64,000 nt of DNA, taken from the NCBI RefSeq assembly GCF_002561455.1, contig NZ_NTUP01000007.1:62001-126000 (forward strand). Direction: 5' to 3'. The notes below the pieces were generated by a model. That model made no database searches. It worked only from the letters and a program-made list of their open reading frames with translations, and was not told the DNA's origin. The stretch is from Bacillus sp. AFS015802 (GTDB taxonomy: Bacteria > Bacillota > Bacilli > Bacillales > Bacillaceae_B). Position 1 is the first letter of the stretch; every line of letters starts with the position of its first letter. A program made the position numbers and the translations under genes. Positions 10,452 through 19,204 of this stretch are shown here, piece by piece.

Positions 10452-13400
10452 ATGCAAGCTTTAACCAATTGGGTATTCCGCAATAAGGCAGCCATGACAC
10501 TATTTATCATCATCACATTGCTTCTCGGCATCATAAGTTATTTCCGTCTGCCTATGGAATTCCTGCCTGAAGCGGATAATCCACAAGTGACAGTCGTCAC
10601 CCTGGGACAGGGGTATGACGCCGGATCCATGACAACGAACATCACAGAGCCTGTGGAACAGGCAGTGACATCGATATCAGGAAAAACATCGATTCTGTCC
10701 ACGACTGGGGAAGGGTATTCCCAGGTAACCATCAACTTTGATTCAAAAAGCGACATGAAGGAGGCCAAAAACAAGGTCGAAGAGGCCATTAAAGGAATCC
10801 AGCTTCCTGAGGGAGTCGGGCAGCCGCAAATCTCCCAGCTGAATACCTCGATGATTCCGATCAGTCAAGTCTCGGTGACATTTGATGACGGCTTGACGAA
10901 AAAGAATCTTGATCTCGTCAATGATGAGTTCAAGCCGCTCTTTGAAAATAAGGGCTCTCTGTCTCAGGTAAGCATTGCTGGAGAAAACAGCCCACGGGTC
11001 CAAATCAATCTTGATCACGACAAACTGGAGAAGTTACATATCCCGGTTAACGCCGTGATGGGTGTGCTGCAAGGGCAGGATGTTTCCGCCTCTGCCGGGA
11101 GCACCACGATTGACGGTCAGAAGAGTACCATCAACGTCACGGACAATCTGACTTCCGTTGACGCGTTGAAGAACTTGCCGGTTCCTTTGCAAGTCCCGAA
11201 CGCTCCTGTCGTCCAATTGAAAGACATCGCCACCGTTGAAAAAGTGAAACCCGAAAACACCATTACCCGTGTAAATGGGAAAGAAGCCTTGGCATTCGTC
11301 CTGTTCAAAGAGAGCGATGCCAGTGCCGTTACGGCTGGAGAAGATGTAAAGGATACGGTAGATCAAATCAATAAGGACTATGATGGTGTCGAGGCAACTG
11401 CACTGTTTACCACTGGTGATATGGTGGAGAACTCGGTCAACACGATGGTTCGTGAAGTAGCTTTAGGTGCTCTTTTCGCAACCCTTGTCATTCTGTTATT
11501 CCTAAGAAAGTTCAAGCCAACACTGATTACCGTCGTGTCCATTCCATTATCACTCTGTATCACGCTATTCCTGCTCTGGTTATCCGGAGTCACCTTGAAC
11601 ATCCTGACACTGGGAGGGGTCGCGGTGGCCGTCGGTAGACTGGTCGATGACAGCATCGTCGTCGTCGAGAATATTTTCCGGCGCAGCCAGAATGAGAAGC
11701 TGTCCAAGCAGAATGTACTGTTTGCGACAAAGGAAGTTTCCCGTGCGATTACGTCATCCACCCTTATTACGGTGGCCGTATTCCTGCCGATGGGACTCGT
11801 CAACGGATCGTTGAAAGCGTTCCTGCTTCCATTCGGTTTGACTGTTACGTATTCATTGCTCGCATCTCTGCTTGTAGCCGTTACGGTCGTGCCATTATTA
11901 AGCAGAGGTATGTTAAAAAATACAACCTTGCCAAAACACAACACGCCACACCGCTATGTAAATGTGCTGCGCTGGTCACTCAATCATAAATGGATTCCCA
12001 TCCTGTTGGCCATTCTTGTATTCGGGGGATCCATCGCTCTTTATATCACGTTACCGAAAGCAGCAACGACTGCGAATGATGCCTCTTTTGTAGCCGTCAC
12101 CATGGAGTTTCCGAGTGATACACCAGAAGACACGATTAAAGAGCGCACCATGGAATTCGAAGAAACGCTATCAGGATTTAAAGGGTACGATTACTTGATC
12201 ACCCAGTACGGTGCAAGTGAAGAAAATGCCCAATACGGAGCCGTGAGTGATCCAGACAAGGCGGTCTACACCGTTATCTTGGAAGAAGGAACCGATGCGG
12301 AATCCTTCATTAAAAAAGTAAATGACACAAAAAAGAATGAAAAAGATGTGAAGATTACAGCATCTCCATCGTCCATCTTCGGAGGCTCGTCCAACTCCAG
12401 CATCACCTATGATGTCGTTGGAAATGACACCAATGAACTTCTGACTACATCCAAAACCATCATGGATAAGATCAAAGATGTAGACGGAGTGAAAAAAGTA
12501 TCAAGCAACCAGGAGAAAACGTCACCTGTCTTCACCGTGAACGTCAACACGGAGAAAGCGAATGCCCAGCAAACGGCCATGCAAATCCGATCATTACTGA
12601 ACCCGCAGCCGATCGGGACCATCAATTTGGATGATGTAACGACGCCTGTATTTCTGGACGCAGGCGTCAACCCTGAATCAACGTCAGATTTGAAAGACTT
12701 GACGATTGCCACAAACTCAGGCATCCAGCCTCTTACGGAGGTCGCTTCCATCACGGAAGAAGAAAAACCAAGTACCGTCCTGCATAAAGATGGTGATTTA
12801 TATGTTCGAATTACGGCAGAGGTAAAACCTGAAGAGCTTTCGGTCATTTCGAAGAATATCGATACCGAAATCAAGGATATCGACCTGCCAAAAGGCGTTT
12901 CCCTTGATACTGGCGGTGCCGCTGCCCAGCAGGCCGACGACTTTAAGGACCTTGGCATGACGATGCTTGCTTCCATCATGATCGTCTATCTGATCATGGT
13001 CCTGACCTTTAAGACGTTGAAAGCACCACTTGCGATTCTCATTACGCTGCCACTCGCCTCAATCGGGGCTGTCCTCGGACTGCTCATTGCCCGGGTCCCT
13101 GCAGACGCAACGGCCCTGATTGGAGCGTTGATGCTGATCGGTATTGTTGTGACAAACGCCATCGTCTTGATCGACCGCGTGAAGCAGAACGAGGAAACGA
13201 TGATCATACGTGATGCCATTCTGGAAGCGTGCGGTACCCGTCTCCGTCCAGTTGTCATGACGGCGATCGCCACCATCTGTGCCATGCTTCCGCTTCTCTT
13301 CGGTCACACGGAAGATGGCAGTCTCGTATCGAAATCGCTGGCCGTTGTGGTCATCGGAGGTCTTGCCGGTGCCACGGTGCTGACGCTTGTGGTAGTTCCT

Positions 13401-13484
13401 GTATTTTATGAATTGCTGTATTTCAGGAAGTCAAAGCGCCAACGTGCTCAGCAGTTGGAAAGTGAGGAGAAGGTCGCTCAGTAA
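10452..13484 (+). CDS. RND-family efflux transporter, AcrB-like permease
   Basis: A 1010-residue resistance-nodulation-division transporter driven by proton motive force. Seen: the first helix at about 12-30, the large extracytoplasmic loop 1 (about 31-325), helices 2-6 with the proton-relay aspartates in AVGRLVDDSIVVVEN near residue 398, loop 2 (about 540-830) and helices 8-12 (GIVVTNAIVLIDRVKQN). Length and order match Gram-positive RND pumps such as SwrC relatives that export amphipathic compounds. No adaptor gene lies next to it. GC content and C/G-ending codons are clearly higher than in neighbouring genes. AGGGGGGAAACAC precedes the ATG. Terminator at 13508-13546. Confidence 0.93.
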   Translation: MQALTNWVFRNKAAMTLFIIITLLLGIISYFRLPMEFLPEADNPQVTVVTLGQGYDAGSMTTNITEPVEQAVTSISGKTSILSTTGEGYSQVTINFDSKSDMKEAKNKVEEAIKGIQLPEGVGQPQISQLNTSMIPISQVSVTFDDGLTKKNLDLVNDEFKPLFENKGSLSQVSIAGENSPRVQINLDHDKLEKLHIPVNAVMGVLQGQDVSASAGSTTIDGQKSTINVTDNLTSVDALKNLPVPLQVPNAPVVQLKDIATVEKVKPENTITRVNGKEALAFVLFKESDASAVTAGEDVKDTVDQINKDYDGVEATALFTTGDMVENSVNTMVREVALGALFATLVILLFLRKFKPTLITVVSIPLSLCITLFLLWLSGVTLNILTLGGVAVAVGRLVDDSIVVVENIFRRSQNEKLSKQNVLFATKEVSRAITSSTLITVAVFLPMGLVNGSLKAFLLPFGLTVTYSLLASLLVAVTVVPLLSRGMLKNTTLPKHNTPHRYVNVLRWSLNHKWIPILLAILVFGGSIALYITLPKAATTANDASFVAVTMEFPSDTPEDTIKERTMEFEETLSGFKGYDYLITQYGASEENAQYGAVSDPDKAVYTVILEEGTDAESFIKKVNDTKKNEKDVKITASPSSIFGGSSNSSITYDVVGNDTNELLTTSKTIMDKIKDVDGVKKVSSNQEKTSPVFTVNVNTEKANAQQTAMQIRSLLNPQPIGTINLDDVTTPVFLDAGVNPESTSDLKDLTIATNSGIQPLTEVASITEEEKPSTVLHKDGDLYVRITAEVKPEELSVISKNIDTEIKDIDLPKGVSLDTGGAAAQQADDFKDLGMTMLASIMIVYLIMVLTFKTLKAPLAILITLPLASIGAVLGLLIARVPADATALIGALMLIGIVVTNAIVLIDRVKQNEETMIIRDAILEACGTRLRPVVMTAIATICAMLPLLFGHTEDGSLVSKSLAVVVIGGLAGATVLTLVVVPVFYELLYFRKSKRQRAQQLESEEKVAQ

Positions 13485-13507
13485 TTTTAAAACTGGGGAT
13501 TATTATG

Positions 13508-13546
13508 AAAAGGTGCTTATCCTGTCTGGATAAGCACCTTTTTTGG
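13508..13546 (+). terminator. Terminator of the RND pump gene
   Basis: Perfect 13-base stem AAGGTGCTTATCC/GGATAAGCACCTT, five-base loop, then TTTT. Confidence 0.92.
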
Positions 13547-13617
13547 TGGGTTGAAGAAATCTCGATTTCCATTTAGACCCGTGGTTTATTCAGCTGCTGA
13601 ACCTAGAACTCTACCCC

Positions 13618-13648
13618 ATAAAAAAACCACACCCATCAGATGTGGCAC
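13618..13648 (-). terminator. Terminator of the VOC/methyltransferase operon
   Basis: Short stem CCACA/TGTGG followed on the minus strand by seven T residues, just after the VOC gene stop. Confidence 0.65.
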
Positions 13649-13659
13649 ACCCATCTATA

Positions 13660-14085
13660 TCACTTTGATTCCGAAATCAAATACTTCTCCCTGAAAGTCG
13701 GACTAAGTTCACTCCACACATCGAACTTATTACCATCCACATCATAAAAAATAAAATTCCTTCCGGTGTGACCTCGGTCCACAATCTCTCCAACCTTCAT
13801 CCCGCGACGAATAAAATCACCGCGCACATTTTCCAGAGCTTCTAACCCATCCACTTCAAATGTTAACGAAAAGCGTTCCTTACCATGGACATCTATAAAG
13901 TTAGCACTCTCGTTTTCTTTTGATTTCACAAGAAAGATACTCTGGTTGGCGAGATTCAAAATGGCTTTATCTTCATCCCTGTAGTTTAATTCTGCATCCA
14001 ATTTGGTGACGTACCACTCCGAAGAAAGTTCCACGTCAGCCACTGGAATATATGTAGTTCCGACCCTTAACAATTTTTTGTTCAT
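13660..14085 (-). CDS. VOC family protein
   Basis: A 141-residue VOC-fold protein. Seen: TTYIPVADVELSSEWY at the start, AILNLANQSIFLV, then the second half FSLTFEVDGLEALENVRGDF and the closing NFIFYDVDGNKFDVWSE. ATG at 14085 with CGGAGGGATC upstream; an in-frame extension to 14145 runs into the preceding methyltransferase gene and is rejected. Sixteen bases separate it from that gene, so the two are co-transcribed. Confidence 0.85.
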   Translation of the reverse strand: MNKKLLRVGTTYIPVADVELSSEWYVTKLDAELNYRDEDKAILNLANQSIFLVKSKENESANFIDVHGKERFSLTFEVDGLEALENVRGDFIRRGMKVGEIVDRGHTGRNFIFYDVDGNKFDVWSELSPTFREKYLISESK

Positions 14086-14101
14086 CTTTGATCCCTCCGT
14101 T

Positions 14102-14914
14102 TTATTTTTTCCGGCCAATGTAAAGCAAGTGAGAAGAAATGCCAAGGATATAAGGATCTGTTGCTCTTTCGATAATCAAATCTATGATTTTCCTTACTTC
14201 TTCTTCGCCTTTTTCCCTCCAGTAATCCCAATTGCCTTGATTCAACACAGTGCCTGCATTGGAACCGATCAGTTCGATTGTTTCAAATCCGTTTGCTTCC
14301 ATAAAAGGATTGATGTCTTCTATTTCAAAATAATATGCCCCGGTAAATCGCCCTTCATCTGCGTGATGAAAGCAGCCTGATTGGGAAAATTGCAGTATGT
14401 TATCCATCTCATCATGGGGCTTCCAATTGTCAGGAGATAGGAGAGATGTGAGGATATGTCTGATCCGCGGCATAAACGCAACAAAGACCAGCCCATCCTT
14501 TTTGGTCACCCTATTTAATTCTTTCACTGCCCTTATACGGTCGTTTTCTTCCTGCAGATGGTACATGGGACCAAGCATGAGGGAAGAGTCGAACTGTTCA
14601 TCTTCGAGCATGTGAAGGTATCTGGCATCTGCTGCATGAAACCCTTCAAAGTGTTCTTCTAAATGAAGTTCCTTTGCTTTCCCTTTGGCAATATCAACTA
14701 ATCGTGGGGTCAGATCGGTCAGTGTCACCCTATAGCCAGCTTTGGCAAGTTCCATTGAATATTTCCCGGGTCCCGCTCCATTATCAAGAACGGATCCTGT
14801 ACCGGGCAAATATTTTCTCATGTAATGCCAATTCACCTGAAATTCAACAGGTTCACGTTCAAGTCTTCCCCATTCATCAAAATGATTGTAATACTCAATA
14901 ATCTTACTCAGCAT
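14102..14914 (-). CDS. Class I SAM-dependent methyltransferase
   Basis: A 270-residue methyltransferase. The SAM-binding motif I is SVLDNGAGPGKYSMELA near residue 40-56, followed by the acidic motif II (VTLTDLTPRLVDIA) and motif IV SSLMLGPMYHL; KKDGLVFVAFM lies further on. The start is the ATG at 14914 with GGAAGGTAGG; a GTG two codons upstream overlaps that site. First gene of an operon with a VOC protein, under a TTGACA-16-TATTAG promoter (14939-14966). Substrate unknown; the VOC pairing suggests small-molecule modification. Confidence 0.88.
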   Translation of the reverse strand: MLSKIIEYYNHFDEWGRLEREPVEFQVNWHYMRKYLPGTGSVLDNGAGPGKYSMELAKAGYRVTLTDLTPRLVDIAKGKAKELHLEEHFEGFHAADARYLHMLEDEQFDSSLMLGPMYHLQEENDRIRAVKELNRVTKKDGLVFVAFMPRIRHILTSLLSPDNWKPHDEMDNILQFSQSGCFHHADEGRFTGAYYFEIEDINPFMEANGFETIELIGSNAGTVLNQGNWDYWREKGEEEVRKIIDLIIERATDPYILGISSHLLYIGRKK

Positions 14915-14938
14915 TCCCACCTACCTTCCACTTTTTAC

Positions 14939-14966
14939 CTAATAGATTCGATGCAATTTATGTCAA
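14939..14966 (-). promoter_or_regulatory. SigA-type promoter of the methyltransferase operon
   Basis: TTGACA (14961-14966), 16-base spacer, TATTAG (14939-14944), about 25 bases before the start codon. Confidence 0.7.
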
Positions 14967-15099
14967 ATCCTGCCTACTGCCTACTTTTTTTAAAAATCAG
15001 CCCTTGATTGATTTACTTATTATGGATTTGATTAGAGGATATCCACACTCTTCATAGAACTTATGTATAGACAATTAAATAGAATAGGAGAAGATACGA

Positions 15100-16056
15100 G
15101 TGAGAGATCAATTAATCCCGGCCATTATTGCTTTTGTTTTAGTCGCAGCTTTATCCCCTCTGTTCATTGCACTCTTACGAAAATTAAAGCTTCTGCAACC
15201 GATACGAAAAGAGCTTCCTTCCAATCATCAAATAAAAAAAGGTACACCGTTAATGTTTGGAATCATTCTCTTTATCGGAATTATCGTATCCTTATTTTTT
15301 TCACCTACGCCCCTGATGTTCTTCTTGGCCATTACCTATATTCTATTCAGCTTCATTGGCTTTTTGGATGATTTTTGGAAAGCGTCTCGTCAAGATCCCG
15401 GAGGTGTCTCAAGTAGAACGAAGCTTATCTTCCAGTTTCTATTTACGGGTACCCTGCTTTACTACTTGATGAATGAACAAGGAATAGATACGACCATTGG
15501 CATCTATCAAGATTTATCTATTAATCTTCCAATGGCCTTGTATCTCATTGTGATCACCTTATTTGTCGTCGGTTCTGCCAATGCCATTAATTTTACAGAC
15601 GGCTTGGACGGGCTGTTAGGGGTCGTCGCCATCCCTACATACTTTTTCTTTTTCATGATTTCAGATACAAGCGAGGTTAAACTATTCTGTTTAATCATGA
15701 TCGGCTGCTTACTCGGATTCCTGATTTACAATATCTTTCCGGCAAAAGCGTTTATGGGCGATACGGGGTCACTTGCGATTGGGGGGTCCCTTTCCTTCCT
15801 GGCCATCATTGAGAAAGTGGAGATTCTCATTCCCTTATTGTTCTTTATCTATTTTGCAGAACAACTGTCGGTCATATTGCAAGTGGCCTCGTTTAAAACA
15901 ACAGGCAAACGGATCTTCAGGTTTACCCCGATTCATTATCACTATGGTTTAAAATATGGGTGGTCTGAAACCACTATTGTCACCGTCTTTGGGTTTGTTT
16001 CGTGGATTTGTACATTTATCTGTTTTGCTTATTGGAAGTTTGTTCTCCTTCCATAA
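15100..16056 (+). CDS. Stand-alone MraY-like phosphoglycosyl transferase
   Basis: A 318-residue polytopic membrane enzyme of the MraY/WecA/TagO family, which joins a UDP-sugar phosphate to undecaprenyl phosphate. It has about ten helices. Conserved acidic and basic sites are present: LDD near 89-91, NAINFTDGLDG near 161-171, MGDTGS near 219-224, and the MraY-type histidine loop TPIHYHYG near 277-283. The histidine loop favours MraY over WecA. It is not in a division/cell-wall cluster, so it is likely a paralogue of the essential enzyme. GTG start at 15100 with AGGAGAAG upstream. Confidence 0.85.
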   Translation: MRDQLIPAIIAFVLVAALSPLFIALLRKLKLLQPIRKELPSNHQIKKGTPLMFGIILFIGIIVSLFFSPTPLMFFLAITYILFSFIGFLDDFWKASRQDPGGVSSRTKLIFQFLFTGTLLYYLMNEQGIDTTIGIYQDLSINLPMALYLIVITLFVVGSANAINFTDGLDGLLGVVAIPTYFFFFMISDTSEVKLFCLIMIGCLLGFLIYNIFPAKAFMGDTGSLAIGGSLSFLAIIEKVEILIPLLFFIYFAEQLSVILQVASFKTTGKRIFRFTPIHYHYGLKYGWSETTIVTVFGFVSWICTFICFAYWKFVLLP

Positions 16057-16081
16057 GGATTGGGACATAAGAATACAATAA

Positions 16082-16139
16082 AAAATCCGGACGAATTCGA
16101 TTACCATCTAAGCATCTCGAATGATCGTTCGGATTTTCT
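16082..16139 (+). terminator. Long terminator hairpin after the MraY-like gene
   Basis: AAAATCCGGACGA pairs with TCGTTCGGATTTT with one mismatch; an inner ATTCGA/TCGAAT extends the stem; ends in a T-rich tract. Confidence 0.75.
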
Positions 16140-16192
16140 TTAGGTAGTAGATTTAAAATAGACACATTACATCTCGAAAAGCCACTCTCTAT

Positions 16193-16627
16193 CTACTTAC
16201 TCTGGGAATCAATTGACTGTAATGCTTCAGATAATTCACTCTGAATCTTTTCATCCTCACTAATGTAAAACACCAATACGTTTTGGATTCCGTAAACCTG
16301 ATAGTCTACTAATTCATATGTTGCTGTTAGCTCTTCGAACCTTTGAATTCCTTTGCCACGATCACTGGCTGAAGAAAAAATATAAATGGATAATGTGTCA
16401 CCCTTCAAATTAAATACCTCTGGGGTAACACCATTTAGTTTTTGGGTAAAGACGTTCTCTTTTGGCAAATCAGATGATTCTTCTAATTCGTATCCTTGGT
16501 CTGTGATGGCATTTGTTATTTCTTTCAGAGTTAACTGATTGATTTTGGGAGAGAGTTCTTTTTCCTCTGATTGGCTGCAGGCACATAATAAAAATATGCA
16601 TAGTATGGAGATTAATTGTTTTTTCAT
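16193..16627 (-). CDS. Small lipoprotein, unknown function
   Basis: A 144-residue exported lipoprotein. The signal peptide has a basic start (MKKQ), hydrophobic core and lipobox LLCAC, with the lipid-bearing cysteine near residue 18. The mature part is a compact soluble domain (LTLKEITNAITDQGYELEE...SIYIFSSASDRGKGI). ATG at 16627 with GGGAGAGGTAAGG upstream; in-frame sequence up to 16657 overlaps the upstream acetyltransferase gene and is rejected. Probably co-transcribed with that gene. Confidence 0.8.
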   Translation of the reverse strand: MKKQLISILCIFLLCACSQSEEKELSPKINQLTLKEITNAITDQGYELEESSDLPKENVFTQKLNGVTPEVFNLKGDTLSIYIFSSASDRGKGIQRFEELTATYELVDYQVYGIQNVLVFYISEDEKIQSELSEALQSIDSQSK

Positions 16628-16653
16628 TTCCTTACCTCTCCCTTCTATACACA

Positions 16654-17169
16654 TCAAACAAACCTGTACATAAGAACATCATCCACATATGTATCTTCAT
16701 TTATCTTAAATTCCCTAACTTTCCGACCTTCTTCTATAAAGCCCATCCTTTTGTATAACGCAATGGCTCTATGATTGGTTGAAAACACTCCTAGACTTAC
16801 CTTCTCGATATGAGGGTGATTCTCTGCCCAATCCAGCAGGGCTTTCAGAAGTAATGTTCCGATTCCCATGCCCCGGTATGGTTCCATGATTGACATGGAA
16901 ATGGAACCGGTGTGGGACATTCTTTTTAGTCGGTTTGACCGAAATTCGATGGATCCTATAACCGTTTGATTCACCTCTGCAACAATCAGGGTTTCCTTTT
17001 CATTACTTATGATCCCCTGAATGATTTCTCTTTGTTGCTGGATGGACTCCTTATCAAACTCTTCGGCTGTGGATATGAAATAGTTTCCTTCAGTAATAAC
17101 GGAGGATGATATTTCTAAGAGTGATTCTGCATCTTCTTGTCTTCCAGTTCGAATGATGCAATTTCCCAT
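16654..17169 (-). CDS. GNAT acetyltransferase
   Basis: A 171-residue GCN5-related N-acetyltransferase. The acetyl-CoA-binding motif A is visible as SISMSIMEPYRGMGIGTLLL near residue 95-114, and motif B as NHRAIALYKRMGFIEEGRK near 130-148. The start has GGGGGAATC eight bases before the ATG. The profile (helix-strand start IIRTGRQEDAESLL) is that of the general GNAT fold; the acceptor is unknown. Tail close to, and partly overlapping, the non-used extension of the lipoprotein. Confidence 0.9.
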   Translation of the reverse strand: MGNCIIRTGRQEDAESLLEISSSVITEGNYFISTAEEFDKESIQQQREIIQGIISNEKETLIVAEVNQTVIGSIEFRSNRLKRMSHTGSISMSIMEPYRGMGIGTLLLKALLDWAENHPHIEKVSLGVFSTNHRAIALYKRMGFIEEGRKVREFKINEDTYVDDVLMYRFV

Positions 17170-17212
17170 AAAGATTCCCCCTGTTCATGCGAGCTGAATT
17201 TCAGTTCCGGTC

Positions 17213-17437
17213 TCACAACAAGAACCAGGCAATGATACTTACAACGACTAGTATGTATCCGACTGTTATTTTGTAAAATTGAAGAATATATCCTGCTGCC
17301 AATAGGAGAAGTGCAGCCCATTTAAAATGATAATAATCCCTGATATTTTCAGCGATATACCCCATCCATGTTGCAAATGCCAAAAATAGTAGGAGAAAAG
17401 GAATCAAAATAGATGCCCCAATCCTTAAGACATTCAT
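17213..17437 (-). CDS. Small three-helix membrane protein
   Basis: 74 residues, almost wholly hydrophobic, with about three membrane segments (5-25, 36-52, 54-73). GAGGAG precedes the ATG at 17437. The start lies 15 bases after the stop of the two-domain acetyltransferase, so they form an operon. No family recognised. Confidence 0.65.
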   Translation of the reverse strand: MNVLRIGASILIPFLLLFLAFATWMGYIAENIRDYYHFKWAALLLLAAGYILQFYKITVGYILVVVSIIAWFLL

Positions 17438-17452
17438 TCACTCACTCCTCTT

Positions 17453-18388
17453 CTAAAGAGTATTCAGCGGCTCATCACCAATGTACATATCCACCAAAGA
17501 TCCATTCCGAATAAACCCAAGGTCTTCATAAAGCTTAATTGCACGATTATCTTTAATGACAGATAATCGGGTAGCCGGGTACGCTTTACTCGCTATGCTG
17601 ATTGAATGGGTTAACAAGTACCGTCCAAGCCCCCTTTTTTGATGGTCAGGGTCTACGACCAAGCTCATGATGAGGGGATAATTTTCAAATTCCATGTGAA
17701 GACATACCCCGACAATGGTGTTCGTCCTCTTGTGGACAACCACTCTCGAGCACTCATCCATGATGGTATTGTTTTTATGTACGTCCAAGAATTCGTTTAC
17801 GTGGGGTAAATAATCCTCTTTGGATCCAATTTTCTCATAAGCCGGATTGGCTTTATAAGCTTTTACAAGTAAGCCTGCTATATCTTCTGTATCTTCTCTT
17901 GAAACGGCTCGTGATTGATACCCTTCAGGAAGCACGGCCTTAAGGGGTTCTGTCGGACGGATCATCCAGTGGTTCGCTTCATTGATTTGACATCCATACT
18001 GTTCATAGGCTGGCACCTGTTCTTCCACGATCTCTCTAATCATGATTTTCTCTTCCGACTTCGATACCTTTTTTAAATAATGTAACAGCCTGTGGACCAA
18101 GCCTTTATAATCATTATAAGGTGGGACCACAAACAAATCGTACATGAAATGTGGTTTTAGAAATACACCGCCTATGATGGTCTCATCCTTCATGATGAGA
18201 TATCCGCAGTCAAAAATGGTTGCCACTTCGATTAATGCCTCAGGTGACCTTCTAAAATAGTAATCTGCACATTTTTGTCCATGATAGATGGAGTGATATC
18301 GAACGAATTCTTTAGGTTCTTGATACACTAATTGCAATCCGCCTTCTAAATTTATCTGTTTATCTAATACTTGTACTTGATCATTCAT
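17453..18388 (-). CDS. Two-domain GNAT acetyltransferase
   Basis: A 311-residue protein. The C-terminal GNAT domain (about 155-305) has the acetyl-CoA motif SLVVDPDHQKRGLGRYLLTH and a following NRAIKLYEDLGF. The N-terminal half (about 20-150) has a weaker GNAT-like pattern (GVFLKPHFMYDLFVVPPYND...GLVHRLLHYLKK), so the protein may be a tandem-domain acetyltransferase in which only the C-terminal copy is catalytic. ATG at 18388 with GAGGGAGAAA. Operon with the small membrane protein downstream. Confidence 0.85.
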   Translation of the reverse strand: MNDQVQVLDKQINLEGGLQLVYQEPKEFVRYHSIYHGQKCADYYFRRSPEALIEVATIFDCGYLIMKDETIIGGVFLKPHFMYDLFVVPPYNDYKGLVHRLLHYLKKVSKSEEKIMIREIVEEQVPAYEQYGCQINEANHWMIRPTEPLKAVLPEGYQSRAVSREDTEDIAGLLVKAYKANPAYEKIGSKEDYLPHVNEFLDVHKNNTIMDECSRVVVHKRTNTIVGVCLHMEFENYPLIMSLVVDPDHQKRGLGRYLLTHSISIASKAYPATRLSVIKDNRAIKLYEDLGFIRNGSLVDMYIGDEPLNTL

Positions 18389-18475
18389 ATTTTTCTCCCT
18401 CTTCTTCAGCTTAGCTGTCCGAATCCCCCGGTAACCTTCAGCTTATCCCCCAGTGTATCTGATAACGTAAAAAAC

Positions 18476-19015
18476 TCAATAAAACACCCGACCATCATCC
18501 GAACTCAAATATCGATCCACAATCAGCCTTCGATGATGGATCTCATGCCCGGCAATGATGTATGCAATCGCTCTGGCCGTGACTTCTGCTCCATTGGCGT
18601 TCCCTCGCTGAAGCAGGGCTTCTTCATCCATGCTCTGTAGAAGGAGAATGGTATTCTGACGGACAAGAGATTGATGATGTAATAGCTCAGATAGGGTAAA
18701 ACGGTTGAATTTGGCCCTTTTCACATACTCATCGTCCTGATAACCCGGCAGCATCGCCTTCTCTCCCCTGCCAACAGATAGAAGGCGATAGCCCATAATG
18801 CGTTCTGTATCGGTTATATGGCCGACCACTTCCTTGATTGTCCACTTTTTCGGTGCATACCGTAACTCTGCCTTTTCTTCACTTAAATTCTTTAACAAAT
18901 TCATGGTTTCGTTGAGTTGACCATCAAGCACCTGGAGCAGGTCTCCGTCAGGTACATTGTTCACATACTCCTTATAATACGGAGGATACTCGTTTGTTTC
19001 TGGTTTAATTAGCAT
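18476..19015 (-). CDS. DinB-like (DinB_2) putative metal-dependent enzyme
   Basis: A 179-residue four-helix-bundle protein of the DinB superfamily. The three metal-binding histidines that mark the fold can be seen: one in VVGHITDTE near residue 66 and two in AGHEIHHRR near 155-161. Such proteins are putative thiol S-transferases or metal-dependent hydrolases. ATG at 19015 with AAGGGGAAG. Transcribed from a shared-family promoter at 19074-19106. Two further DinB proteins lie at 33945 and 38563. Confidence 0.88.
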   Translation of the reverse strand: MLIKPETNEYPPYYKEYVNNVPDGDLLQVLDGQLNETMNLLKNLSEEKAELRYAPKKWTIKEVVGHITDTERIMGYRLLSVGRGEKAMLPGYQDDEYVKRAKFNRFTLSELLHHQSLVRQNTILLLQSMDEEALLQRGNANGAEVTARAIAYIIAGHEIHHRRLIVDRYLSSDDGRVFY

Positions 19016-19073
19016 GACTTCTTCCCCTTTTATATGTCTTACTTGTATCTACCATTATTCCAAAACATCACAT

Positions 19074-19106
19074 ACCAATTATTTCAAAAACAGTTTATTC
19101 TTACAA
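19074..19106 (-). promoter_or_regulatory. Extended -10 promoter, shared family copy 2
   Basis: TTGTAA (19101-19106), 17-base spacer, TGA-AATAAT (19078-19083), then TGGTAT. A second TTTTGGAATAATGG box follows 30 bases downstream, without a good -35. Confidence 0.65.
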
Positions 19107-19159
19107 TCATTTTTGCAAAATAGTGCATCATGAGTGGACTCACAACAACATTCAATAAA

Positions 19160-19193
19160 AAAAGGGCACTTCTTATCAAGAAATGCACCTTTT
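19160..19193 (-). terminator. Terminator of the alpha/beta hydrolase gene
   Basis: Imperfect stem AAAGGTGCATTTCTT/AAGAAGTGCCCTTT followed by a run of T on the minus strand. Confidence 0.75.
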
Positions 19194-19204
19194 CACTAGA
19201 GTTC

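Noticed and set aside
10538..13307. Several long antisense frames in the RND pump gene
   Set aside because: They follow from the high G+C third positions of the pump gene and have no ribosome-binding sites or domain motifs.
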